Part shown: piece by piece, positions 8,079 to 16,210 of the stretch
How positions within the stretch are numbered: the stretch's first letter is position 1
Layout of the letters: every line of letters starts with the position of its first letter
DNA from: a virus
IMG/VR virus record: IMGVR_UViG_3300035698_011312
Coordinates: 1 to 52,161 of that record
DNA length: 52,161 nucleotides
Direction: 5' to 3' (one strand)
Position numbers and translations under genes: made by a program
Notes under the pieces: model-generated
Told to the model about the DNA's origin: nothing
Seen by the model: the letters and a program-made list of their open reading frames with translations, nothing else
Databases searched by the model: none

Positions 8079-8378
8079 ATGAAACAAATGAAGATTGGAG
8101 ATGTGGATATAAAGACTTCTGAAGATCGGGATAAAGTTTTAAAAAAAGTAAGAGAGGATGGAATATTTGATGATGAGTCCCATGATGAAGTTTCTGCTCT
8201 TATAGGTTCCTGTAATGATTTCAAGCGCATCCATCCAGTACAAGCTACCCCTTATACCAAAAAGCCTATCACTAAATTTATTCAAGTATTGAATTATCAT
8301 GCTGATATAGAACTTGATACCAATGAGTATGGTTATGACTTGAGTGAAGACAAACGTATCTGTATTCTAGGATCATAA
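8079..8378 (+). CDS. Hypothetical protein upstream of large terminase (99 aa)
   Basis: ATG at 8079 after AAAGGAG. It opens the packaging/head block and its end touches the start of the large terminase. Position suggests a small terminase or packaging accessory role, but no HTH of a small terminase is visible and the sequence (acidic, no cysteine pairs) is not one I recognise. Treat the positional guess as weak. Its SD is complementary to sequence upstream (see the element at 7999-8072). Confidence 0.5.
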   Translation: MKQMKIGDVDIKTSEDRDKVLKKVREDGIFDDESHDEVSALIGSCNDFKRIHPVQATPYTKKPITKFIQVLNYHADIELDTNEYGYDLSEDKRICILGS

Positions 8379-10123
8379 TGCTCCAAACCAGGAAAGAAAA
8401 AAGACATCTCCAGCAAGTTGGAGATATAGGGAGACTTGTTTCTAGGGAACTGGTAAAAACTTTTTTGGATAGGCCTTTAATTGAATCTGATATTTGGAGA
8501 GAGAGGCCTGTAAGCATAAAAGATTTTTGTGACCTGTTTATCAAGGAACCATTATTTGATGAACAACAAAAGTTGTGTGATGCTGTATTTGGAACTGATC
8601 CTCTTAAGTGGGATTACAATTTTAAGCATTTTGTTGTCTTTTGGGGAAAGGGATCAGGTAAAGATAGAACTGTAGCAAAGATATTTGCTTATACTGCTTA
8701 TAAATTACTCTGTATGAAAGACCCCTGGGATTATTTCCATCAAGGGAAAGATGAAGCTTTTGACCTTATTAATGTTTCCATAAATGCTAGACAAGCAAAG
8801 AATGTATTTTTCAAAAAGCTCAAAGCAATTGTAAAGAATACTATCAATCCTAAAACAGGTAAGAATTGGTTTGTCGAAAGAGGAGCTAATTTAGATCAAG
8901 GTGAAGGCATTCAAACTGTTGAAATTAATCTGCCATATAGCATTTCCTGCCATTCTCTTAATTCTGATACCTTTACTGGTGAAGGACATAACATTTTCTT
9001 AGCAGTAGTTGACGAAAAGGGAGGGATGAAGGGTGGTAAGGGAGTAGATATAACAGAGAATTTGGCTCAATCATCTGATAGTAGATTCCCTAAGTATGGC
9101 AAGATACTTGATATCTCTTTTATGTATCACCCTAATGATGATATGGATATTACCTACAGAAAGTCTAAAGATGATCCTTCAGTTTACCGCACAAGAAAAT
9201 CTACTTGGGAAGTTAATCCATTTACAAAAAAAACTGATTTTGCTAGGCATTTTAAAAGAAATAAAAATAAGGCTATGATGACCTACATGTGTAAGGGTAT
9301 AAAGGGAGGAGGTAATGCTATACCTGACAAACAGCTTATTTATGATGCTGTTTCACATAGAGAGTATAAGAACCCAATTATGGGCATGCCCAATTCAACT
9401 GATAATCTTTTTACTTTAAAATTTCATGAATGGTTCAGGGGTGATCCTAGCAAATTATATACTTGTGGGGTTGACTTAGCAAAGGGCAAGACTATAGGAG
9501 ATGATGTTGGTTTTTGTTTAGCTCATTCTGAGATGTTACTACCTACCTACAAAAGCAAACTTATTAAGAATAAGAAAAATGATAAGGGTGAAGTTGAAAC
9601 TGAAATATGGGATGCTGATGATCTTGTTAATATGCAATCACTTCCTAAGAAAGGGTGTGTAGCAGATTTAGTTATACAAATAATAGCACCAGAAGTAGGT
9701 GAGGTAAGATTTTCTGATATTAGAAGGTTCATAATAAATGTGCTAAGAGATAAATTTGGATTTAATATTGTACTGGTAAGTTATGATGGTTACCAATCTG
9801 TTGAATCTATACAGGAACTTAACTTTGCTGGAATACAGGCAAAATTAAGATCTGTTGATAAAAGTAATGATTCATATGAAAGTTGGATAGATTTAATGGG
9901 TGATAGAGTATTCAGGACTTATAGGAATGAGATCATGGTTAGAGAAGCAGAGGAACTTATGATTGATCCTGATACAGGTAAGTTTGATCATCCAGCTTTA
10001 AGTTTTAAGAGATCAATAACAGAAGGAAAAGAAAAAGGAAGCAAGGATGTTACTGATGCCGTAGTACAGGCTACTATGAACTGTCTTGAGGATTTAATGG
10101 TTGGAGGAGGTTTTGTAGCATGA
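8378..10123 (+). CDS. terL: Terminase large subunit (packaging ATPase/nuclease)
   Basis: Residues 90-97 (GKGSGKDR) are the ATPase P-loop and FLAVVDEKGG near 207-216 is Walker B with its catalytic glutamate. The C-terminal nuclease has CGVDLAKGK (about 363-371), VLVSYDGYQS and KDVTDAV (about 555-561), which supply its acidic metal ligands. The 581-residue length fits TerL. The enzyme pumps DNA into proheads through the portal and cuts concatemers. It sits directly before portal-block genes as usual. The start overlaps the previous stop. Confidence 0.93.
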   Translation: MLQTRKEKRHLQQVGDIGRLVSRELVKTFLDRPLIESDIWRERPVSIKDFCDLFIKEPLFDEQQKLCDAVFGTDPLKWDYNFKHFVVFWGKGSGKDRTVAKIFAYTAYKLLCMKDPWDYFHQGKDEAFDLINVSINARQAKNVFFKKLKAIVKNTINPKTGKNWFVERGANLDQGEGIQTVEINLPYSISCHSLNSDTFTGEGHNIFLAVVDEKGGMKGGKGVDITENLAQSSDSRFPKYGKILDISFMYHPNDDMDITYRKSKDDPSVYRTRKSTWEVNPFTKKTDFARHFKRNKNKAMMTYMCKGIKGGGNAIPDKQLIYDAVSHREYKNPIMGMPNSTDNLFTLKFHEWFRGDPSKLYTCGVDLAKGKTIGDDVGFCLAHSEMLLPTYKSKLIKNKKNDKGEVETEIWDADDLVNMQSLPKKGCVADLVIQIIAPEVGEVRFSDIRRFIINVLRDKFGFNIVLVSYDGYQSVESIQELNFAGIQAKLRSVDKSNDSYESWIDLMGDRVFRTYRNEIMVREAEELMIDPDTGKFDHPALSFKRSITEGKEKGSKDVTDAVVQATMNCLEDLMVGGGFVA

Positions 10124-10344
10124 ACAAGGAGAAAGGTAATGACAAGAAAGATGATAATAACAATAATAACAATAATGGGAATAATCATTTGCTTTGTCCA
10201 AAGAGACCAATTTTATTGGCTTTGGATGAAAATGGCAATGATGTTCCTCTGAACTCCTCTCAGGCCTTCAGAACAGTAACCAGGTTTGGAAGGTGTTTGG
10301 ATAAAATGTGTGCCTTAAGGAGGTATTGCAAAAATGGAGAATGA
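10120..10344 (+). CDS. Small Asn-rich protein with C-terminal cysteines (74 aa)
   Basis: ATG overlaps the terL stop; GGAGGAGG upstream is a strong SD. Residues 10-22 are nearly all asparagine and aspartate (a low-complexity AAT/AAC run). The remainder has CPKRP near 26 and GRCLDKMCALRRYC near the end, four cysteines that could bind one zinc ion. Unknown family; probably a small structural or regulatory protein of the head block. Confidence 0.55.
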   Translation: MNKEKGNDKKDDNNNNNNNGNNHLLCPKRPILLALDENGNDVPLNSSQAFRTVTRFGRCLDKMCALRRYCKNGE

Positions 10345-10534
10345 CAAAGAACTAATGGAAGCAGTAAGTGTAACTGTTCAGGATGAGAGTGGTAGGGAAG
10401 TAACAGGGAAAGTAGAGAAGGTGATGGGAAATGATATAATTATCAAAGCCAATACTGGTCAAGGTTATGAAAGTCAAACCTTAAAGAATGTATCAGTAAA
10501 GGACATAAACAAGATGGAAAAGTTTCAGAAATAA
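10334..10534 (+). CDS. Hypothetical small beta-rich protein (66 aa)
   Basis: ATG at 10334 after AGGAGG (10319-10324). Alternating hydrophobic residues (VSVTVQDESG, KVEKVMGNDIIIKA) suggest a small beta-barrel. There is no cysteine, membrane helix or known motif. It overlaps the previous gene by 11 bases and precedes the Lys/Glu-rich membrane protein. Function unknown. Confidence 0.5.
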   Translation: MENDKELMEAVSVTVQDESGREVTGKVEKVMGNDIIIKANTGQGYESQTLKNVSVKDINKMEKFQK

Positions 10535-10545
10535 GGAGCTGTAAA

Positions 10546-11085
10546 ATGGTTGATAAGAAAAAGGAAAAGGAAAAGGAAAAGGAAAAGGAAAAAGGAAAGG
10601 AAGAGGAAAAAAAACCAAAAGAGAAAAAGTCTGTGGTTGATATTACAGCACCAGGAATGGTGAACAAGGTAAAGCCAAAGAAAAGGAAAGCCAAGAAAAA
10701 GAAAAGAAAAAGCAAAACTCTGAAAGAGCTTAAAGCAATTGAGGAGAAAAAAGTAGCAAAAGAAAAAGAGAAACAAATACAGGAAGACCGAAAGGAAAAG
10801 AAAAAAGTCAAAAAGTTGAAAGAGAAGGAAACCAAGAAGCTAAGATTAAGAGGATGGTTTTTAAGAAAGAGGCAACAAATAAGTGCCCACATTTCAGTAT
10901 GGAAAGGAAGGATAAAGTGGTTTGCTAGCAATAGTCTGTCTATTTTGACAGCAATAGCTTTGCTCATTAGTGTGGGGGTAGTTATATGGCACCTGTTTTA
11001 TCCAGATAGATGGCTTATAGTTTTAGCAGGTGTAACTGTTATAGGAATGTTAGGAGCAATCAATCACTTTATAGATAAAAAATAG
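10546..11085 (+). CDS. Lys/Glu-rich protein with two C-terminal membrane helices (179 aa)
   Basis: Residues 1-105 are almost pure K/E, probably a long highly charged helix. Residues about 126-150 (SILTAIALLISVGVVIW) and 155-172 (WLIVLAGVTVIGMLGAI) are two transmembrane helices, leaving the charged segment on the same side as the short DKK tail. The first codons contain five exact copies of aaggaa (10561-10590). It sits between terminase and portal. It could be a membrane tether or holin-like protein, but no function is established. SD is AAGGAG. Confidence 0.6.
   Translation: MVDKKKEKEKEKEKEKGKEEEKKPKEKKSVVDITAPGMVNKVKPKKRKAKKKKRKSKTLKELKAIEEKKVAKEKEKQIQEDRKEKKKVKKLKEKETKKLRLRGWFLRKRQQISAHISVWKGRIKWFASNSLSILTAIALLISVGVVIWHLFYPDRWLIVLAGVTVIGMLGAINHFIDKK
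10561..10590 (+). repeat. Hexamer microsatellite (aaggaa)x5 encoding (KE)n
   Basis: Five perfect tandem copies of aaggaa lie in the 5' end of the membrane-protein gene. Slippage would change the number of Lys-Glu pairs without shifting the frame. Confidence 0.85.
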
Positions 11086-11096
11086 TAGGAGGAAAT

Positions 11097-12701
11097 ATGA
11101 TAGGTTTCACCAAAGCTGAGAAGAAAGAGTCACAAACTCTTTCTATGGTGGATGGTTCTTTTGCCGGTGATAATGATGGAGGTACTAATCTGGTTGAAAG
11201 GGAGCCTACAGGAGGTCTCACCTATTGGCAAATGGAGATGATGTATAGAGTCAATGCCTGGGTAAGAGCTGTTGTAGATAGGAATGTTACCAGGACTGTT
11301 GATCATCAAGCAGAAATGAGGCCTATGTTCAAAAAGAAGCCTGGTGATATGAAAAGTAGCACTATCTCTAGGAGAACAAGAGCACATTTAAAAAAGACTG
11401 ATGCGATACTTAAAAATCCTAATCAGAATATGGAATCATTCCAGAATATTCGTAAAAAGGTACATAGGGGTGTTCAAAAGTTTGATGCTGGTTGTATGGA
11501 GTTAGTTAAATCTGATACACCTAATTCTGATGGTGGTTATGATGTTGAGGAAGTTTATGCTACTCCTGGTCATACTATCAGAATGAATGTTGATGATAGA
11601 GGCATCTTCACTGATAAAAGTAAAGCTTATTACCAGGTTGATGATTCTGGCACTAAAGGGGCTAAGTTTGCTATTGATGAACTTCTCTATATGATGGACA
11701 ATCCTCAGGATACTAGCATTTATGGATTATCACCTTTAGAAAGTTTAAGGCAAACTGTTACTGCTGAGTTATATGCTTCAGATCATAATTTGAAATTCTT
11801 TTCAAATAATGCTCGTCCCAATATAGCCTTACTGTTCAATAAACTTGGTTTAGGAATGGGCCAAGCAACAATGAATAGAGTAAAGAATTGGTGGAATAAA
11901 GAATTAAGAGGACAACCTCATAAGCCAATTATTATGGGTACTGAAGGAGGAGAGATTGATCTTCATACCTTAAACATACCTAACAAGGATATGGAGTTTC
12001 AGGCTTACTCAGAATGGCTTCTAATGAAAATACTAGCTGTATACAAGTCGCAGCCCTTTGTACTAGGTATTATCACTGGTACTACTGGGAAGCTTAATTC
12101 AGAACAGCAATCAGAACAATATAACATTGATGCTATTAAACCTCAACTTACTTTGTTTTCTAATCAATGGAACATTGAGGCAATTTGGAGCCCCAGAGGT
12201 TTTAACTATGATGATGTTTATATGGACTGGTCAGGATTTTCTGTAGTGGATCAAAAGAAGTCAGCAGAAGTTGATGAAATTAATTTAAGAAATGGTGTAG
12301 TGACTATTGACCAAGTAAGAGAAACTAGAGGATGGGAGCCTGTTCCTTGGGGTGGGTTGCCTTATATGCAGAATAATGTATCACAACTTGGTATAGGAGT
12401 TGATCCTGCTGAGTTGTATGCTCCTATTTTAGGGAATAAAAAGCCTGATGGTAAAAAACCTGATGGTAAAAAACCAGATCCTGCTACTGCTGCTGCTAAA
12501 CATCTTGTTAGGCTGTTGGCTACTAAACCTTATCTTAAAGCACCTGTTGGTGATGAGGATGAATTAGAAGGTGATAAGAAAACAATCTTTCACAAAATAC
12601 TAAATGAAAGAGAGCAGATGCTAGATAAGTTTTATATGTTTATGGGTGAAATGGCAGATTCAATGGTACAAAGCAGAGGCAAACGCAGGAGCAAAAAATA
12701 G
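11097..12701 (+). CDS. Portal protein
   Basis: A 534-residue protein in the canonical slot between terminase and MuF/protease genes. Features typical of HK97-like portals include an N-terminal WVRAVVDRNV segment, a middle block with SPLESLRQTV and DHNLKFFSNNARPNIAL, and a later LNSEQQSEQYNIDAIKPQL segment. A low-complexity stretch, (KKPDG)x3, lies near residues 443-460. It forms the dodecameric ring that receives DNA from TerL. SD is TAGGAGG. Confidence 0.88.
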   Translation: MIGFTKAEKKESQTLSMVDGSFAGDNDGGTNLVEREPTGGLTYWQMEMMYRVNAWVRAVVDRNVTRTVDHQAEMRPMFKKKPGDMKSSTISRRTRAHLKKTDAILKNPNQNMESFQNIRKKVHRGVQKFDAGCMELVKSDTPNSDGGYDVEEVYATPGHTIRMNVDDRGIFTDKSKAYYQVDDSGTKGAKFAIDELLYMMDNPQDTSIYGLSPLESLRQTVTAELYASDHNLKFFSNNARPNIALLFNKLGLGMGQATMNRVKNWWNKELRGQPHKPIIMGTEGGEIDLHTLNIPNKDMEFQAYSEWLLMKILAVYKSQPFVLGIITGTTGKLNSEQQSEQYNIDAIKPQLTLFSNQWNIEAIWSPRGFNYDDVYMDWSGFSVVDQKKSAEVDEINLRNGVVTIDQVRETRGWEPVPWGGLPYMQNNVSQLGIGVDPAELYAPILGNKKPDGKKPDGKKPDPATAAAKHLVRLLATKPYLKAPVGDEDELEGDKKTIFHKILNEREQMLDKFYMFMGEMADSMVQSRGKRRSKK

Positions 12702-13723
12702 TGGCTGACGTATTCAGAGAATTTTTTAAGCCTATTTACCAGGAACTTCTGGCAACAGAATTCCAATCTGAAAGGAAAATTTACAAGTACTTTAAAGATT
12801 CCAAAAAGGAAAGTCTTAGGTTATTTGATAAACTTATGACTAAGACTTTATGGAGAAAGCTTGTAAAAAAGTACCAGGTAAAAAACAAGAGCTTTAATAT
12901 ATCAGTAAATGTTTTACAATTAGGTTCTGATCTACAAAAAGCAAGTGATCCAGAATTAGATTTTATATCCTTTGTTGGATCAGATGAGTTAAAGGAGGAA
13001 CTTGATACTTTATACCATAATACTTCTAAGCTTGGTGGTACTCAGGTATTCCAAGAATTTGATATCCCTATCAATTTTAGAATGGACAACCAAGTTGTTA
13101 TTGATGCTGCTCTTGCTTACAATCTTGAGTTAGCTAATGATATTGCTAATCAGTTTTCTAATGATATTAAGTTTAGTATGATTGAAGGATTAAAAAATGG
13201 TACATCTATTCCTGACTTAAGAGATGGTATTTTAGAAGTTTATAATTCTGGTCATGTAGTAAATGTTGCTGCTAAACTTGATTCAGCTGGCAATATAGTA
13301 AGGAAAGCTTACAGTTATACAATTCCTGCTGATCGTTATGCTAACATTATAGCAAGGTCAGAAGCAATTAGATGGACAGCAGAAGGTAAGTTGAATGCTT
13401 ATGAGCAAACTGATGTAGTCCAAACAGTCCAATTAGAAACTGCTGGAGATAAGAGAGTATGCCCAATTTGCCAAGCAGCAGAAGGTGCTCAGTATACTCT
13501 AGAGGATGCTCATGGAGTTTTGCCGTTGCATTGTCTTGGAAGATGTACCTGGATATGCCTGGTTGATCTAGGGAGAAAGAAAGGTGTTCCAGGAGCCACT
13601 ACAAGAGCAGGAGAGTTCTTTGTTACAGCTGTTCTTATACGGGATAATATCCCTAAGAAGGTTAAACAGCAAGCTGCTAGGAATGTTGCCCTTAGATTAG
13701 GGTTAGAGGATTTCGAGGAGTAA
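12701..13723 (+). CDS. Phage Mu F-like head morphogenesis protein
   Basis: GTG start overlaps the portal stop by one base with GCAGGAG upstream. The C-terminal third has ARSEAIRWTAEGKLNAYEQ followed by DKRVCPICQAAEG and LPLHCLGRCTW, the classic MuF/SPP1 gp7 pattern with CxxC and HC residues that may bind zinc. The protein (340 aa) is a minor head protein made next to the portal and packed in a few copies. The N-terminal 200 residues are mostly helical and unassigned. Confidence 0.85.
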   Translation: MADVFREFFKPIYQELLATEFQSERKIYKYFKDSKKESLRLFDKLMTKTLWRKLVKKYQVKNKSFNISVNVLQLGSDLQKASDPELDFISFVGSDELKEELDTLYHNTSKLGGTQVFQEFDIPINFRMDNQVVIDAALAYNLELANDIANQFSNDIKFSMIEGLKNGTSIPDLRDGILEVYNSGHVVNVAAKLDSAGNIVRKAYSYTIPADRYANIIARSEAIRWTAEGKLNAYEQTDVVQTVQLETAGDKRVCPICQAAEGAQYTLEDAHGVLPLHCLGRCTWICLVDLGRKKGVPGATTRAGEFFVTAVLIRDNIPKKVKQQAARNVALRLGLEDFEE

Positions 13724-13788
13724 CACCCTACATGGAACTTTATAAGTTGATTTTAATATAAATATGTACCTTATATAAGAAATATTAA

Positions 13789-13799
13789 TATATTAAAGA
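13789..13799 (+). promoter_or_regulatory. TATATTAAAGA element before the protease gene
   Basis: In the 98-base gap 13724-13821, TATATTAAAGA matches the core of the recurring element. The same gap has the palindrome CTTATATAAG (13770-13779), repeated at 17254-17263 before the next block. No SD-masking arm is evident here. The gap is otherwise plain AT-rich sequence. Confidence 0.35.
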
Positions 13800-13821
13800 T
13801 CATGGATGGAGGTAAACTTAA

Positions 13822-15237
13822 ATGAAAATACCCAGAGAAGTAAGCAAAGGTTCTCCAGGAGCAAAAACACGTTATATTGCTGCTTATAATAAGGCTTTTG
13901 CTAGGCATGATGAAAGCAAAGCTAATTCCATTGCTCTGAGAGAAGTGGAAAAAGATTATTATTTGGGCAGTAAGAAAAAAGTGTACCTTCCCAAGAAAAC
14001 ATTAGAGCCTCTCAAAAGCAGGTATGAATCTGTGGATGAACTTCCTTTGGATGTAAAAGGACTTCCTCTCAATAACCATAAAGTGATGTGGATGATCCAA
14101 TATAATAATGCCATTCACGATGGAAAGAAAAAAGGTATAGCAAAAGATATTGCATGGAATGCTGTCAAAAGATTTGCGTCCTTCATACCTACTACCTGTA
14201 AATGGGTGACCAAAAAAGAAAAGTCTGGGCTATCTGTTGCTTTCCAAAAAGCTCTTGCACAAAGATTGTTAAAAAAACGCAATAACAAAGAAGGAAAAGA
14301 AGGAGAGGAGAATGTGGATAGCATGATAGTCAAATGTGATGAAAGATTTGAGTTTTTTGTGCCTCTAAAGAAAGGTGAAAATGGAAAACTCTTAATTGAG
14401 GATGAAGGTGGTATTGCCAAGTCTATTGGTGAGCTTGCTGATGACAAAAAATATTACATCTGGGGTGAAGCCACTAATACTAAAGTTGATAAAGAAAAGG
14501 ATCAGGTTGTCCAAGCATTTCTCCAAAAGATGCGGGATACTATTCTTGGAATAACTGTTTATAAGGAACATAAAAGGGATATAGATCATGCTATTGGTGT
14601 AACTGATAAAGAAGGTGGTGATTCTGATAGTCTTTCAGCACGGACATATTTACTCCATCCTAATAAGAATGATGTTGTAAAAGATATTGTCATTAAAATG
14701 GACCATGGTATCCCCATGGGCTATAGCATAGGTGGTAGACTTACTAAGGTTGAATTTGTCTTCAATGAAGATGAAAAGGTAGAAGTAAGAAAACTTTTGG
14801 ATGGTACTCTTGATGAATTATCTATTACCACCAGACCTGCTGGTGCTGTTACCTTTGCTCAGGCTATAGCCAAGAGCCTGGATTGTATTCATTCTCCTTT
14901 AGGGGAATTGCTGACTAAAGCAAAGAAAGATGGTATTGAAACTATCCTTGAAAGTGTATTGAGAAAAAAGACAAGTCCAAGATTACAAGCATTAGTTAAA
15001 TTATACAAGAGCTTAGATACAATTAGTGAACTAGAACAGTTTGAGGAAATTGCTGATAAAATGAGGGAGGCTCATTGGCACTTTAGTGACCTCATTAATC
15101 AGTTTGTAAGAGATGATGAGATGACACCCAAAGAAAAGAAAAAGAAAATCAAAGATGTATCTGAGGAATATGTAGCAATAATCGAAAGTTCTATTAATGA
15201 GTTAATAAGTAGTGCTCTTTTAATGGGTGATGAATAA
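13822..15237 (+). CDS. Tandem ChaB-like domains fused to an XkdF-like prohead protease
   Basis: Residues 1-48 (GAKTRYIAAYNKAFARHDESKA...) and about 70-115 (LPLNNHKVMWMIQYNNAI...AIAWNAVK-type) both follow the ChaB pattern (x-Y/I-x-x-x-YN-x-A...A...V-x-x-x-Y). After a linker, residues about 190-345 form a protease-like region with HKRDID near 248 and MGYSIGGR near 299-306, then LDELSITTRPAG, the signature end block of XkdF-type prohead proteases. The last 90 residues are helical. It should process scaffold and capsid during head maturation. SD is GGAGGT. Confidence 0.75.
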   Translation: MKIPREVSKGSPGAKTRYIAAYNKAFARHDESKANSIALREVEKDYYLGSKKKVYLPKKTLEPLKSRYESVDELPLDVKGLPLNNHKVMWMIQYNNAIHDGKKKGIAKDIAWNAVKRFASFIPTTCKWVTKKEKSGLSVAFQKALAQRLLKKRNNKEGKEGEENVDSMIVKCDERFEFFVPLKKGENGKLLIEDEGGIAKSIGELADDKKYYIWGEATNTKVDKEKDQVVQAFLQKMRDTILGITVYKEHKRDIDHAIGVTDKEGGDSDSLSARTYLLHPNKNDVVKDIVIKMDHGIPMGYSIGGRLTKVEFVFNEDEKVEVRKLLDGTLDELSITTRPAGAVTFAQAIAKSLDCIHSPLGELLTKAKKDGIETILESVLRKKTSPRLQALVKLYKSLDTISELEQFEEIADKMREAHWHFSDLINQFVRDDEMTPKEKKKKIKDVSEEYVAIIESSINELISSALLMGDE

Positions 15238-16124
15238 TGCCATTGCGTAAATGTAAGATAGGTGGCAAACCTGGTTGGAAATGGGGGCAGAAAGGAACGT
15301 GTTACAAATATACTTCTGGTAATAGAGATAGCCAGAATAAAGCAAGACAAAAAGCAATCAATCAAGGAATAGCTTCAGGTGATATAAATACAAGCTCCAA
15401 AAAGGAGTTACTTTTAAAACTCAAACCTGCTTTAACCAAAAGCATAGAATCTGAATTAAGAGGAGGTGATACAAAAATGAAAGACAAGGACAAAAAAGAC
15501 ACTCCCCTCTCTAAAGAGGAACAGGAGCTGGTTAATCTTGTCACTACATCTGTAAGTTCTAAGATGGCTGATACCATCAGTGATTTAGTAACAAAGTCTT
15601 TGGATATTCCTGACGATGATGACAACAAGGATGATGACAACAAGGATGATGACAACAAGGATGATGGTAAAGACAAGAAAGACAAAGCTGATCCTGCGGT
15701 CAATAAGCAGATGGATGCTATTCTTAAGGGGATCAATTACTTGATCACCAAGGATATCAAAGCAACCAAAGCTGCTGAAGCCAAGACCAAAAAGGAGGCA
15801 ATTGAAAAAACCTTCCAGGATGCTATTTCTGCTGCTGTGTCTAAAACCCTTAAGGAGGTCGGCAAAATCTCTGGTGGTTCCAAAAAGAAGTCCAAGGTTA
15901 ATACCAAACACCAGGATGATGACGATGATGATGGAGACAACTCCAGCCTCAATCCTTATACCATCGACGAGCGTACCTTTAAGGCTTTAACAGAAGCTGA
16001 ACAGGATGAGATGGTGGGTGAATGTTTTAAGCAGCAAATGGGTATCAATGCCCTAGGTGAGCTTCAGAAAGCTGCCAAGCAGATCAATCGTGGCACTTTC
16101 AACAAAGATGATGATGATGAGTAA
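15237..16124 (+). CDS. Head protein with nested scaffold-like gene, full-length form (295 aa)
   Basis: The ATG overlaps the protease stop by one base and has no strong SD, so coupled translation is likely. Residues 1-48 (KCKIGGKPGWKWG...CYKYT...KARQKAINQGIA) match a short segment often found in phage head proteins. From residue 81 the protein is acidic and helical with no enzymatic motif, typical of scaffolds, and it lies just before the major capsid gene. Three 15-base repeats encode DDDNK units. An in-frame second start at 15477 probably makes the main product. Confidence 0.65.
   Translation: MPLRKCKIGGKPGWKWGQKGTCYKYTSGNRDSQNKARQKAINQGIASGDINTSSKKELLLKLKPALTKSIESELRGGDTKMKDKDKKDTPLSKEEQELVNLVTTSVSSKMADTISDLVTKSLDIPDDDDNKDDDNKDDDNKDDGKDKKDKADPAVNKQMDAILKGINYLITKDIKATKAAEAKTKKEAIEKTFQDAISAAVSKTLKEVGKISGGSKKKSKVNTKHQDDDDDDGDNSSLNPYTIDERTFKALTEAEQDEMVGECFKQQMGINALGELQKAAKQINRGTFNKDDDDE
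15461..15479 (+). promoter_or_regulatory. Strong internal ribosome-binding site for a nested in-frame gene
   Basis: AGGAGGTGAT (15461-15470) lies six bases before an in-frame ATG at 15477. It matches the SD of the highly expressed capsid and tail-tube genes (GGAGGTGA). Its position inside a reading frame decides a second start. Confidence 0.75.
15477..16124 (+). CDS. Nested scaffold-like protein (in-frame short form, 215 aa)
   Basis: Starting at Met-81 of the longer reading, this product is acidic, coiled-coil-like and lacks cysteine pairs. The codon choice after this point is richer in C-ending codons (atc, gtc, ccc) than the 5' part, as in the major capsid gene, which supports heavy expression of the short form. 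Nested scaffold genes inside protease or head genes are known in lambda-type phages. It would assemble inside the prohead and be removed by the protease. Confidence 0.65.
   Translation: MKDKDKKDTPLSKEEQELVNLVTTSVSSKMADTISDLVTKSLDIPDDDDNKDDDNKDDDNKDDGKDKKDKADPAVNKQMDAILKGINYLITKDIKATKAAEAKTKKEAIEKTFQDAISAAVSKTLKEVGKISGGSKKKSKVNTKHQDDDDDDGDNSSLNPYTIDERTFKALTEAEQDEMVGECFKQQMGINALGELQKAAKQINRGTFNKDDDDE
15615..15659 (+). repeat. Three 15-base tandem repeats encoding DDDNK
   Basis: gatgatgacaacaag occurs three times without change, continuing into a partial copy. It encodes an acidic linker in the scaffold-like protein. Confidence 0.85.
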
Positions 16125-16210
16125 TCCTTAATAAAAAGGAATGCTCTGATAATAAGCAGGTTTATAAGAAATAAAAAAAAAGAGATTCTATAAAAGAGGA
16201 GGTGAAAAAA

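Noticed and set aside
10443-10967. Long minus-strand reading frame rich in Phe/Leu/Ser
   Set aside because: It is the mirror of the Lys/Glu repeats of the + strand gene, with no SD and no gene-like composition.
15362-15952. Minus-strand reading frames opposite the scaffold gene
   Set aside because: They arise from Asp/Lys-rich codons on the + strand and have no start signals.
16125-16210. Terminator or TATATTA element before the capsid gene
   Set aside because: Only a five-base TCCTT/AAGGA hairpin and A-rich sequence are present; neither a T-run nor the core element is seen.
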